Origin: Flavisolibacter ginsenosidimutans
Lineage (GTDB): Bacteria; Bacteroidota; Bacteroidia; Chitinophagales; Chitinophagaceae
NCBI RefSeq assembly: GCF_007970805.1
Contig: NZ_CP042433.1
Span: 4,340,001-4,404,000 of the forward strand
Length of the DNA: 64,000 bases
Reading direction: 5' to 3'
The notes below the pieces were generated by a model. It was not told where the DNA came from, ran no database searches, and worked only from the letters and a program-made list of their open reading frames with translations. Below are positions 29,512 through 38,902 of the stretch, in pieces. How positions within the stretch are numbered: the stretch's first letter is position 1; each line of letters begins with the position of its first letter. The position numbers and the translations under genes were made by a program.

Positions 29512-32373
29512 ATGAAAGAGCAAGTTGTTAAGACCAGAAGAAAGAAAGAAGAGATTGCCGTTGCCGATGATTCAATATTTATCAAAGGCGCAAGGGTTCA
29601 CAACCTCAAAAACATTGACGTCAGTTTTCCGCGCAATAAACTCATAGTCGTTACCGGCGTATCGGGTTCCGGTAAATCATCCTTAACCATAGACACCTTG
29701 TTTGCCGAAGGCCAGCGCCGCTACGCCGAGAGCCTCAGTGCTTATGTACGGCAGTTTTTGGCCCGCATGGACAAGCCCGACGTTGATTACATCAAAGGTC
29801 TTGCGCCGGCCATTGCCATTGAGCAAAAAGTCATTACCCGCACGCCGCGAAGCACCGTGGGCAGCATGACCGAGATTTACGATTACCTGCGCCTGATGTT
29901 TGCACGCATCGGTAAAACCATTTCGCCTGTTTCCGGCCGCGTGGTAAAAAAGGACGATGTAAAAGATGTACTCGAAGCCATCAAAGTATTGAAAGAAGGC
30001 AGCCGTGTTTTTATCCTGTCGGCTTTTAAAACGCACCGCAACCGCGACGAACGTGAAGAGCTAAACATCCTGATGCAAAAAGGCTTTTCGCGGATTTATG
30101 TTTCGCCGTTTTCAGCCACGCAGAAAGAAAATGCGGCAGGCAAAGGCACAACGTATTCGATTGAAGACGTGCTCTCAAATCCCGATGATTTTAAAAAAGC
30201 TTTTAAGTACCCCGAGAATGTGTACGTGTTGGTTGACCGCATCGTCGCCAAGGAATTTGACGAAGACGACGAACACCGTCTGGGCGATTCCATCGGCACC
30301 GCGTTTTACGAAGGCGAAGGCGATGTATATGTGGAGGTTGACGGTGAAAAGATTCTGCACTTCAACAACCGTTTTGAACTGGATGGAATGAGCTTTGAAG
30401 AACCTTCCCCCAATTTGTTTTCCTTCAACAATCCTTTTGGTGCTTGCCCGGTTTGCGAAGGCTTTTCGATGGTGTTGGGCATTGACGAAGACTTGGTGAT
30501 TCCCGACAAACGTTTGAGCGTTTACGAAGGTGCCGTGGCGCCCTGGAAAGGAGAGAAGTTAGGCCGCTGGCGCGAAAACTTTGTGAAGGCGGCAAGGCAT
30601 TTTGATTTCCCGGTTCACAAGCCCGTTGCTGATTTAACGAAAGAACAATACCGCGTTTTGTGGGAGGGCAATAGCTACGCGGACGGCATCAATGCTTTTT
30701 TTAAAGAAGTAGAACAGAATTTATACAAGGTACAGTACCGCGTAATTCTTAGCCGCTATCGCGGACGAACAAAATGTCCCGAGTGTGGAGGCTATCGCTT
30801 GCGCAAAGAAGCGTTGTACGTAAAAGTTCACGGTGCTCACATTGGCGAATTGAGCGAGATGCCGATCGCGGATTTGAAGGATTGGTTTAACAGGACGAGT
30901 CGGGATTTTACAGATTTTGAAAAGGAAGTCGGCAAACGAATCCTTATTGAGATCAATCACCGCATTGACACGATGCTGAGCGTGGGTTTGGGTTATTTGA
31001 CCTTGAACCGTTTGGCAAACACGTTAAGCGGCGGCGAAAGCCAGCGCATTCAATTAACGCGAAGCTTGGGCAGCAATCTTACCAACTCGCTTTATATTTT
31101 GGATGAGCCTTCCATTGGCTTGCATCCGAGAGATACGTTCAATTTAATTCGCGTTTTGAAAGAACTGCGCGACTTGGGTAATACGGTTGTTGTTGTTGAA
31201 CACGACGAAATGATGATGCGTGAAGCCGATCACATTATTGACATGGGGCCGCTGGCTTCGCACCTTGGCGGCGAAGTGATTGCCGCTGGCAATTACGAAC
31301 AAATCATTAGCAACCCGAAAAGTTTAACCGGAAAATATTTGAGTGGAGAGCTAAGCATTGATGCGCCAAAAAAAGTTCGTAAGTGGAATAGCTCCATCAT
31401 CATTGAAGGCGCACGGCAGCACAACTTGAAGGACATCACGGTTGAATTTCCGTTGAACGTTCTTTGCGTGGTTAGCGGCGTTAGCGGCAGTGGAAAAACA
31501 ACGCTCGTCAAACACATTCTTTATCCCGGCCTGAAAAAGTTACAAGGCGAGCCAACGGACAAAGTTGGTTTTCACAAAGCCATCAAAGGCGATGTAGAGT
31601 CCATCACGCAAGTAGAGATGGTGGACCAAAACCCGATTGGAAAATCATCGCGAAGCAACCCGGTTACTTACGTTCGTGCATGGGACAACGTTCGCGATTT
31701 GTACGCTTCGCAACCGCTGAGCAAAATTCGCGGCTTTCAACCCAAGCATTTTTCGTTTAACGTTGATGGCGGACGTTGCGATGCGTGCAAAGGTGAAGGT
31801 GAAAAAATCGTGGAGATGCAGTTCCTCGCCGACGTACACCTGACTTGCGAAGTTTGCCATGGACGAAGGTTTAAGGAAGAAGTTTTAGAAGTTCAATACA
31901 AAGGCAAAGGTGTGTTCGATGTGTTGGAGATGAGCGTGGACGAAGCCATTGATTTTTTTGCCGATGAAAAATCGATTCTAACAGCGATAAAACCTTTAAG
32001 TGAAGTTGGTTTGGGCTACGTAAAACTTGGACAATCTTCTGATACACTTTCTGGCGGTGAAGCGCAACGCGTAAAACTTGCATCTTTTCTTGGTAAAGGA
32101 CGGGCGGCGGGTAAAATTCTTTTCATCTTTGATGAGCCCACAACAGGACTTCATTTTCACGACATAAAAAAATTGCTTGCTTCTTTCAACGCTTTGATTG
32201 AACAAGGCCATTCTATTCTTGTGATTGAACACAACACCGATGTCATTAAAAGCGCAGACTGGGTGATTGATCTCGGCCCCGAAGCCGGCGACGCAGGCGG
32301 TTATCTTGTGTATGAAGGCAAACCGGAAGGATTGAAGAAAGTAAAAGAGAGTCACACGGGACAATTTATTTAA
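29512..32373 (+). CDS. uvrA: UvrABC excinuclease subunit A
   Basis: The damage-sensing ATPase of nucleotide excision repair. The 953-residue protein has two ABC modules. Module 1: Walker A GVSGSGKSS near residue 50, a zinc finger CPVC/CPECGG in the insertion, LSGGESQRI near 504 and Walker B LYILDEPSIGLH. Module 2: GVSGSGKTT near 657, zinc ligands CDACKGEG and CEVCHGRR, LSGGEAQRV near 845 and LFIFDEPTTGLH. Length is normal (~940). It starts almost at its promoter, divergent from the ECF sigma gene. Confidence 0.97.
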   Translation: MKEQVVKTRRKKEEIAVADDSIFIKGARVHNLKNIDVSFPRNKLIVVTGVSGSGKSSLTIDTLFAEGQRRYAESLSAYVRQFLARMDKPDVDYIKGLAPAIAIEQKVITRTPRSTVGSMTEIYDYLRLMFARIGKTISPVSGRVVKKDDVKDVLEAIKVLKEGSRVFILSAFKTHRNRDEREELNILMQKGFSRIYVSPFSATQKENAAGKGTTYSIEDVLSNPDDFKKAFKYPENVYVLVDRIVAKEFDEDDEHRLGDSIGTAFYEGEGDVYVEVDGEKILHFNNRFELDGMSFEEPSPNLFSFNNPFGACPVCEGFSMVLGIDEDLVIPDKRLSVYEGAVAPWKGEKLGRWRENFVKAARHFDFPVHKPVADLTKEQYRVLWEGNSYADGINAFFKEVEQNLYKVQYRVILSRYRGRTKCPECGGYRLRKEALYVKVHGAHIGELSEMPIADLKDWFNRTSRDFTDFEKEVGKRILIEINHRIDTMLSVGLGYLTLNRLANTLSGGESQRIQLTRSLGSNLTNSLYILDEPSIGLHPRDTFNLIRVLKELRDLGNTVVVVEHDEMMMREADHIIDMGPLASHLGGEVIAAGNYEQIISNPKSLTGKYLSGELSIDAPKKVRKWNSSIIIEGARQHNLKDITVEFPLNVLCVVSGVSGSGKTTLVKHILYPGLKKLQGEPTDKVGFHKAIKGDVESITQVEMVDQNPIGKSSRSNPVTYVRAWDNVRDLYASQPLSKIRGFQPKHFSFNVDGGRCDACKGEGEKIVEMQFLADVHLTCEVCHGRRFKEEVLEVQYKGKGVFDVLEMSVDEAIDFFADEKSILTAIKPLSEVGLGYVKLGQSSDTLSGGEAQRVKLASFLGKGRAAGKILFIFDEPTTGLHFHDIKKLLASFNALIEQGHSILVIEHNTDVIKSADWVIDLGPEAGDAGGYLVYEGKPEGLKKVKESHTGQFI

Positions 32374-32606
32374 CTGAACTTACGCAGTAAGAAAAACTTG
32401 TTGCTGTGATAAGGCAAACCTCATGATCCTATTAGAAGGGGTTGATGCTTAGAGGGAAATCTTCTTGCCTCATGCTTCCGTATTGCAAAACCCAATTAAG
32501 CGAATACGGTTTTCCTCTCCTTTGCTCCGTTTTTCTGCAAAGGTCATAAGGTTGATTTCCCAACGAAAAAGAAGCTCTCCGTTGCCAGAAGCCTGCGGAA
32601 GTTGAG

Positions 32607-35600
32607 TTAGTGAATTAGCGTCACTGTGCCTTTCTTCTCCACTATCTGACCGCTTGCTTTCTTCACCCGCACAGTGTACACATACGTTCCATTTGGTTGC
32701 AGCGTGCCGTTCATCATTCCGTTCCACCCACGGCTTTTATCTGTCGTATGAAAAACCATTTGTCCCCAGCGGTTAAAAATTTTAAAGTCAATCTCATTAA
32801 TTGCCGTGCCCATCACTTTCACTTCATCGTTTCGTCCGTCACCGTTTGGCGTAAAGGCTGATGGAATGTAAACGTCGTCGAGCGGGATAGCGATCAGTTG
32901 CAAGGTTGCGGTATCCCTGCAGCCGAGCGATGATTGTCCAACGGCTGTGATGTTTACCGATGTGTCCATTGCAAATCCTTGGCTTTTGCTTGTTTGATTG
33001 CGGAACAAGTTTGCCGGTTGCCATGTTGCAATTGAATAAGGGAGGTTACTGCTTGATTGGATCAACACATTCGTTCCGGAAAGTGCCGGATTTATATTAG
33101 GTCGCAAGACAATTAAAAAGTCTTCTACAAAAACCGTTACAGTCTTTGTGTTCTTGCATCCGTTGGTATCAACGGCGCTGGCAAAATATTGCGTTGTGCT
33201 TTGCGGAGAAACGACAATGAAAGCTGTATTGCCAAAGTTCGTCCAGTTTACAGGGGTACCGGGTGACGATGCGTTTAAAACCGCCGTTCCCCAACGGCAA
33301 ACGATTGTGTCGCGGCTTATGTTTAATGCCGGTTTTTTATTGACTGTTATGGTTATCACGTTGATGATGCTGTCGCAATGCGTGACAGCACTCTTCGTCG
33401 TGTCGGTTATAACGGCCGGCGTCGTAAAAACCGTGCCTTTGTAAACAACCGAATCGCAGCCGGAAACGGATTGCTCATTCACCTTGCTCACGACCAAGTA
33501 CAAATTCACAAGGCTGTCGCAACCCGTAGCCGTCGTAAAGTTGGCCGCATACTTTCCTGTAACTGTCAGCCATTGTCCGTTAAAAAGGTAACCGTTGCCC
33601 GGCGCGATGCAAGCTGTGATAAAAGTTTGCTGTACGGAAGCAATAAGAATGTTTACGTCGCGATAAAGACTGTCGCATGAAGTAACAAGACTCTTTACAG
33701 TATCTCTTACAATCGTGGATGAGTTGTAGGTGATTCCGTTATAGACAATGCCGTTGCAGCCCTTTAACGTGAGACTTTGCCGGCCCGCCACAACAAGATA
33801 TAAACGAACGATACTGTCGCATGTGCTTGTCGTGTACACAGTCTGATAATTGCCTGTGTTGGTCAATAGTTGGCCGTTGAAATTATAAGTCTGACCCGGC
33901 TGCAAACAAACAGAAACGTATTGATGTTTGGTTGTATAAACGGTTAGCGTGGTGATTGTAATTAGACTATCGCAACCCGAAACAAGGCTTCTGATTGTAT
34001 CACGAACAACGGTGGAAGAAAAATAGGCTCTCCCTTTAAACATCACCGAATCGCAGCCTTGTGCAGTTTGCGTTTTTGTTTGCGTTACGGTCAAATAAAG
34101 CCGCACGGTGCTGTCGCAATTCGTCGTTTGATACGTTGTCGTATAATAACCGTTTGCGGTTAATGTTTGCCCGTTAAAGAGATAGGATTGACCTTGGTTA
34201 ATACAGGTTGTGACAAAAGTTTGCAGCGTCGGCAAAACATTTATTTGTACAATGCGGTAAACGCTATCGCAGAAACCCGCGCTTCGCAGGGTGTCTCTTA
34301 AAAGCGTGGAGGATGTATAAGTTGTGCCGTTGTAAACAACACTCCCGCAACCGTTGAGCGTTTGCTGTTGAACGGAAGCTATAACAAGTTTTAGGTGTAC
34401 AGTGCTGTCGCAAAAGCCCAGGCGAACGAAAACAGCTGTGTATTGTCCTGAACCGCTTAAGCTTTGTCCGTTGAATGAATAAGATTGCCCGGGGCCAAGA
34501 CAAACAGACGTGTACCGAACGGGTGAAGCAGTGATTGTTATGTTGGTTACCCGATAAAGGCTGTCGCATGACGAAAGCGAACTGCGAACCGTGTCAATTG
34601 ACCGCGTTGAGACATAATACATCTGTCCATGCCAGAACAAGCTATCGCAACCGCTGATGTTTTGCGTTTGTGTAACGGCCATCGTCAAATACAACTGCAC
34701 GATACTGTCGCAGCCGTCGTGCGTCGTCAATTGCGCAGTATAATAACCTCCTGTCGTTAAGGATTGATTGTTGAAAAAGTAGGACTGTCCTTGTTGAATG
34801 CAAGCGTTGATATTTGTATGAAGAACTGGTTGAATGAGAATTTGAATGGTTTGCAAAATGCTGTCACAACCTGTGATTGTGCTTCGAAGCGTGTCCGTTA
34901 ACGTTGTTGACGAAACATAAGTCACACCGTTATACGTGAAACGATTGCATCCCTGGTAAAGGATGGTTTGTCGTTGTGCAATCAACAAATGCAGGTGCAC
35001 AACGCTGTCGCAGGAAACACCGTTTAGTGTTACGGTGTAATCTCCCGATGCGTTTAATACCTGTCCGTTGAAGTTATACGCCTGTCCGCTTGCAAGACAA
35101 ACATTCAGGTAGGTATGCAACGAATGATTGACGACGACGTTGTGCGTTTGTATTATGCTATCGCAACCTTGTTGATTGTACAAGGTGTCTGAGAAAACGG
35201 TAGATGCATAAAATCGTTGTCCGTTTAACCACACCGAATCGCAACCAGTATGCGTCTGCATCTGTATATCTGCAACGGTCAGGTTTAAGCGAACAGTACT
35301 ATCACATCCTTTGGTATTTGTCGTGTACAAGAGATAATTTCCGCTCGATGAAAATGTTTGTCCGAGTAAAGCAATCGAACCGTTTGGCGGCAGGCATACC
35401 GTTGTGTCTTTTACCGTCGCCCGCTTGATTCGTATGTGAATATTTTTTACAAGCGAATCGCAGGCAAGAACAACGCTGCTGACCGTTTGCGTAAAGTTTG
35501 CATCATCTGTGTAAGTGGTTCCGTTGTACAAAACCGAATCGCAACTTGTTGTATCAACAGTTTCCGCTTGCTTCACCACCAAGTAAAGACGTGCCGTATC

Positions 35601-36965
35601 GGTACAGCCGTTGACGTTGTTCAAAAGCACGGTATGCAAACCTGTCGTGGTAAACGATTGTCCAAAGAATACAAACGGCGTGTTGTCTGTGCAAGCCGTG
35701 GTGTATGTACTAGCCGACGATGAAACATTGATCGTAGCCGCTGCGTTATTTGAACAACCGCTTGCTGCGTCGGTATAAGCATAATTAATGACGTAATTGC
35801 CCGCAGTGCCCGGCGGTATAAAATTATTTCCGGTAACGTTTGTTCCGGTAAACGTTCCACCAGCAGGCATGCCGTTTAAAAGGATGGATGAACTGTTAAT
35901 GCAAACCGGCGCATAACTGCCGGCATTCACTGATGGAAGCGCATTGACGGTTAGCGTAAATGGCTTTGTGCAACTGTTGCCGCAAACATTCGACAACCTA
36001 AGATAGCCGGTGTACGCTCCCGGTGGCGTGTTCGCGGGTACGGTAATAAGAATATTGCCACCGAGAGTTGCGTTGTTGACCGCTGAAAAATAAACCGATG
36101 ACGTTGCGTCCCATGTTAGGGTATAAGTAGCCGGTGCGTTTGAAGACGAATAAGAAAGTAAAACAGTTTGCGTGTTGGCACCAAAACATACGGCTGCGTT
36201 GTTCACTGCGTTCAACACAGGACCGCTGCAAATTTGTGTTCCGCCGTTGCCTGCATTGGAAACACCTGGCGTTAAACTTGGTTCGGTCAGGTACGTTCCG
36301 CTGCTGCTCAAATAAATGCCTTGGTTAGATGCCGAACTAAATACGGCATTAACGTTGTTTATTGAATTGCCCGGATTGGGAACATTGTTTACACCTTGTG
36401 CGTTCCCCGATGCGGCGCATGTTGTATAAGCACTCAACGGGTAAGTGCCTGCGTTGTTGCCGTTGTTGTAAGAAACCGACGTTACAAGATTGCCTGAGGC
36501 ATCCAACAAACTTAGCTGGCCTTTTGTATTGGGAAAGCTGCCGGCGCTTAAAAATTGTTTCATGTACACAGCGTTAGCAGTGACGGCCAACGTGCCTATG
36601 TTAACATCGGCTGCACCTGCATAACTGTTTACGGCGCCACCCGTAGGATAGCCGGTTCCACTGCTTACACCGGCAGTTCCCGCAGTACCGCCTATCAAAA
36701 AGTATCCGCCGCCGCTGATGTTTTTTCCCGAGGGAATTTTGACCGTCCAGCCGGTAGGATTGCCGGTGCCGTTTGCACCGCTGGTGCTGCTAAATATTAA
36801 AGTGTAACAACTTAAATCAACGGTGCAGCCGCTGCGGTTAAAGAGTTCAACAAACTGGCTGCCGTTGCCACCCGTTGGTGCAATGCCGACTTCGTTAATG
36901 ACAAGTTGCGAATGTGCCACCCGGGCAAATGATAAAAAGAAAAACAGGGCGGCTGTACGGTACAT
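32607..36965 (-). CDS. Giant T9SS-secreted repeat adhesin with lamin-tail domain
   Basis: A 1452-residue surface protein. A signal peptide (residues 1-19) is followed by a lamin-tail domain (~20-170: LVINEVGIAPTGGNGSQFVELFNRSG), Ig/PKD-like modules to ~415, then eight ~100-residue repeats (~418-1208). Each repeat has a (C)xxxGQxYxFNGQxL...GxY half ending CDSxVxLxLxV and a GCDSxxYNGxxYxSSTxxxDT half ending CDSL. A PKD-like domain and a type B T9SS / gliding-motility-associated CTD close the protein (IPSAFTPNGDGRND at ~1365, FNRWGQMVF, PNGTYVYTVR). It probably acts in adhesion or gliding. The 233-bp gap below it (32374-32606) holds nothing recognisable. Confidence 0.93.
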   Translation of the reverse strand: MYRTAALFFFLSFARVAHSQLVINEVGIAPTGGNGSQFVELFNRSGCTVDLSCYTLIFSSTSGANGTGNPTGWTVKIPSGKNISGGGYFLIGGTAGTAGVSSGTGYPTGGAVNSYAGAADVNIGTLAVTANAVYMKQFLSAGSFPNTKGQLSLLDASGNLVTSVSYNNGNNAGTYPLSAYTTCAASGNAQGVNNVPNPGNSINNVNAVFSSASNQGIYLSSSGTYLTEPSLTPGVSNAGNGGTQICSGPVLNAVNNAAVCFGANTQTVLLSYSSSNAPATYTLTWDATSSVYFSAVNNATLGGNILITVPANTPPGAYTGYLRLSNVCGNSCTKPFTLTVNALPSVNAGSYAPVCINSSSILLNGMPAGGTFTGTNVTGNNFIPPGTAGNYVINYAYTDAASGCSNNAAATINVSSSASTYTTACTDNTPFVFFGQSFTTTGLHTVLLNNVNGCTDTARLYLVVKQAETVDTTSCDSVLYNGTTYTDDANFTQTVSSVVLACDSLVKNIHIRIKRATVKDTTVCLPPNGSIALLGQTFSSSGNYLLYTTNTKGCDSTVRLNLTVADIQMQTHTGCDSVWLNGQRFYASTVFSDTLYNQQGCDSIIQTHNVVVNHSLHTYLNVCLASGQAYNFNGQVLNASGDYTVTLNGVSCDSVVHLHLLIAQRQTILYQGCNRFTYNGVTYVSSTTLTDTLRSTITGCDSILQTIQILIQPVLHTNINACIQQGQSYFFNNQSLTTGGYYTAQLTTHDGCDSIVQLYLTMAVTQTQNISGCDSLFWHGQMYYVSTRSIDTVRSSLSSCDSLYRVTNITITASPVRYTSVCLGPGQSYSFNGQSLSGSGQYTAVFVRLGFCDSTVHLKLVIASVQQQTLNGCGSVVYNGTTYTSSTLLRDTLRSAGFCDSVYRIVQINVLPTLQTFVTTCINQGQSYLFNGQTLTANGYYTTTYQTTNCDSTVRLYLTVTQTKTQTAQGCDSVMFKGRAYFSSTVVRDTIRSLVSGCDSLITITTLTVYTTKHQYVSVCLQPGQTYNFNGQLLTNTGNYQTVYTTSTCDSIVRLYLVVAGRQSLTLKGCNGIVYNGITYNSSTIVRDTVKSLVTSCDSLYRDVNILIASVQQTFITACIAPGNGYLFNGQWLTVTGKYAANFTTATGCDSLVNLYLVVSKVNEQSVSGCDSVVYKGTVFTTPAVITDTTKSAVTHCDSIINVITITVNKKPALNISRDTIVCRWGTAVLNASSPGTPVNWTNFGNTAFIVVSPQSTTQYFASAVDTNGCKNTKTVTVFVEDFLIVLRPNINPALSGTNVLIQSSSNLPYSIATWQPANLFRNQTSKSQGFAMDTSVNITAVGQSSLGCRDTATLQLIAIPLDDVYIPSAFTPNGDGRNDEVKVMGTAINEIDFKIFNRWGQMVFHTTDKSRGWNGMMNGTLQPNGTYVYTVRVKKASGQIVEKKGTVTLIH
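33340..35710 (-). repeat. Eight ~300-bp coding repeats in the adhesin gene
   Basis: The repeat units were counted from the translation: CDS triplets recur about every 50 residues, giving 16 half-units. DNA identity between units is moderate, so this is an old, diverged array rather than a recent expansion. Confidence 0.85.
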
Positions 36966-37005
36966 AAAGCAGAATCGTTTTGGTATCAGTTTGATTGGCT
37001 GTACT

Positions 37006-37013
37006 CAAATATA
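37006..37013 (-). promoter_or_regulatory. -7 element TATATTTG for the adhesin gene
   Basis: TATATTTG on the minus strand, 40 bp upstream of the adhesin ATG, is a perfect TAnnTTTG. No clear -33 TTTG at the usual spacing. Confidence 0.6.
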
Positions 37014-37076
37014 CAAATTTCATCTTCGCATATAAATTTTAAAACATTCGTTTTTTGCTGAGGCATGCAAACAAAA

Positions 37077-37100
37077 ACGGCTGCTTCAAGAAGCAGCCGT
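37077..37100 (-). terminator. Terminator of the DUF4293 gene
   Basis: ACGGCTGCTTC (37077-37087), 2-nt turn, GAAGCAGCCGT (37090-37100). On the minus strand TTTTTG follows. It sits 19 bp after the DUF4293 stop. Confidence 0.85.
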
Positions 37101-37119
37101 TCATCTCAGCGACGTTCTT

Positions 37120-37530
37120 TCATCGAAGCCGGTCGAGGCTTTTAATTAGCTTTTGATCTTTTCTAATTCCTCGTATAGCCAAAATGTAAAGACCCAGAAT
37201 GCCAAAATGAAGAACGCAGGAAAGGGCAAAGGCGCCGGCAGTAAAGTATTTCAATTGAAGAATGTAGTCTGTAAGCAAAGCAAGCGTGAGCACGAGTCCG
37301 GCAACCGCAACTTTGAGTTGCAACTTGCGATTCTCAAACAAAAAGATGGAAGCAAAAGCCGTTAGGCCCGTTAATACTGTCAGCACGATAAGCAGCATGT
37401 TGGATTTAGCCGTTAACTGCGGAGCAATATCGGCCGATAGTGGCGTGCCCACGTAAAAAGGAACACTAAACGTAATAGCGGCGAAGATAGCAGCCAGCAA
37501 GAGCCACACGGATTGTATGCGTTGAATCAT
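37120..37530 (-). CDS. DUF4293 integral membrane protein
   Basis: A 136-residue protein with four predicted membrane helices (residues ~6-26, ~45-62, ~72-90 and ~100-118) and a basic C-terminus (RKDQKLIKSLDRL). The start MIQRIQSVWLLLA is a DUF4293 hallmark of Bacteroidota. ATG 37530 is taken because the longer reading extends across non-conserved intergenic DNA. Function unknown. In relatives it often lies near transcription-related genes; here it stands alone. Confidence 0.86.
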   Translation of the reverse strand: MIQRIQSVWLLLAAIFAAITFSVPFYVGTPLSADIAPQLTAKSNMLLIVLTVLTGLTAFASIFLFENRKLQLKVAVAGLVLTLALLTDYILQLKYFTAGAFALSCVLHFGILGLYILAIRGIRKDQKLIKSLDRLR

Positions 37531-37653
37531 GAAACGGTTTTGCTGTAAAAATAGGAAGGAATGAATCTTTATGTAACCGGCAATTGTAATTCTGTTCAGC
37601 TTCCGTTGCGTCGCACACTTCGGGGTTTGGAACAAGGCTCAACTTCTTTAACT

Positions 37654-37691
37654 ACGGAGAGCCACAGAAAAAATTCTTTGTGGCTCTCCGT
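37654..37691. repeat. Inverted repeat ACGGAGAGCCACA between genes
   Basis: Perfect 13-bp arms, ACGGAGAGCCACA (37654-37666) and TGTGGCTCTCCGT (37679-37691), 12-nt loop. The flanks continue in CTCTC/ACAGAG words (GCTCTCT, GCTCTCTGTG). It lies 110 bp after the aldo/keto reductase stop. The rest of the 270-bp gap 37531-37800 shows nothing else. Confidence 0.75.
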
Positions 37692-37800
37692 GCTCTCTTT
37701 CCTTTCTGCTCTCTGTGATTGAAGCTTGCCGCACAGTGAGTAAAGCGTACAAGAGTGCTACACAACGATGCTTAATTATTGTGTCGTCCTTTGCGCAAAC

Positions 37801-38796
37801 TTATCCGAGTATTTCATCTATTTGCCGAAGCTCGTCTTCGCTGAAATTGTAATTGCGCAGGCTTTGCGCCGAGTCCAAAACCTGTTCGGGTTTGCTTGCG
37901 CCAATAATGACGGAAGTAACACGTTTGTCTTTCAGCACCCAGGCCAGCGACATTTGCGCAAGCGTTTGCCCGCGGCCTTCCGCAAGCGTGTTTAAGCGTT
38001 GAATTTTGGAAATCAATTCGTCTGTGATAACGTTGGTATCAATGGCGCCGTTGCCCCTGCCGCTTGCGGCCCGCGAGTCTTCGGGAATGCCGTGCAGATA
38101 GCGGTCGGTTAGCAAGCCTTGTGCAAGCGAGGAAAAGGTAATGCAGCCGATGTTTAATTTTTCAATGGTGTCCAGCAGACCTTGTTCGGGTGTGCGCACC
38201 ATCAACGAATACTTGGGCTGGTGAATGAGCAACGGCGTGCCCAGGCTATTCAGAACTTTGTAGGCTTCTTTTGTTTGTTCCGGCGAGTAGCTGGAAACGC
38301 CAACGTACAAAGCTTTGCCTTGTTGCACAAGTTGATGAAGTGCCGTCATTGATTCTTCCAGCGGCGTTTCAGGATCGGGCCGATGATGATAAAAAATATC
38401 CACGTAATCCAATCCCATACGCTTCAGGCTTTGGTCGAGCGAAGCCACCAAATATTTTTTTGAACCGAAATCGCCGTAAGGCCCCGGCCACATCGGATAA
38501 CCAGCTTTTGATGAAATGATCATCTCGTCGCGGTAGGCTTTGAAATCATCTTTTAAAATTTTTCCAAAGGTTTCTTCCGCGGCACCCGGCGGCGGACCGT
38601 AATTGTTGGCCAGGTCAAAATGCGTAATGCCGCAATCAAAAGCGGTGTGCATGATGTCGCGGCATTTTTCGTAATCGTCCTGCCGGCCGAAGTTGTGCCA
38701 AAGGCCCAGTGAAAGTGCGGGCAGTTTAAGGCCGCTGTGGCCGCAGCGGCGGTACTCCATGTATGCGTAGCGGCCGGGCGATGGTTGGTAAGTCAT
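37801..38796 (-). CDS. Aldo/keto reductase, YghZ/GPR-like
   Basis: An NADPH-dependent reductase of 331 residues. The AKR tetrad is visible: Asp and Tyr in HFDLANNYGPPPG, Lys in SSKAGYPMWPGPYG and His in FYHHRPDPETP. The PPGAAEETFGKIL and WPGPYGDFGSKKYL segments are typical of YghZ-type L-glyceraldehyde-3-phosphate reductases, which detoxify methylglyoxal-related aldehydes. ATG 38796 (MTYQPSPGRY) is chosen; residues before it come from the GTTGA octamer repeat. Exact substrate inferred from similarity only. Confidence 0.92.
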   Translation of the reverse strand: MTYQPSPGRYAYMEYRRCGHSGLKLPALSLGLWHNFGRQDDYEKCRDIMHTAFDCGITHFDLANNYGPPPGAAEETFGKILKDDFKAYRDEMIISSKAGYPMWPGPYGDFGSKKYLVASLDQSLKRMGLDYVDIFYHHRPDPETPLEESMTALHQLVQQGKALYVGVSSYSPEQTKEAYKVLNSLGTPLLIHQPKYSLMVRTPEQGLLDTIEKLNIGCITFSSLAQGLLTDRYLHGIPEDSRAASGRGNGAIDTNVITDELISKIQRLNTLAEGRGQTLAQMSLAWVLKDKRVTSVIIGASKPEQVLDSAQSLRNYNFSEDELRQIDEILG

Positions 38797-38816
38797 GTGT
38801 TGAAGATAGGCGATTG

Positions 38817-38898
38817 GTTGAATTGTTGAAACGTTGAGATGTTGATTGTTCTCCAATTGTTCGATTCAATTTAATTCACAACTCAACTGCTCAACAAC
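38817..38898. repeat. Octamer-periodic GTTGAnnn element between two minus-strand genes
   Basis: GTTGAATT, GTTGAAAC, GTTGAGAT, GTTGATTG at 38817-38848 are four perfect-register 8-mers. The facing side, 38876-38898, reads TCACAAC, TCAACTGC, TCAACAAC, the complementary word family. It ends 4 bp from the stop codon of the gene at 38903. Confidence 0.78.
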
Positions 38899-38902
38899 TA
38901 AA

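Noticed and set aside
33340..35710. Regularly spaced repeats that could suggest a CRISPR array
   Set aside because: The units are ~300 bp, diverged, and form a continuous reading frame in the adhesin gene.
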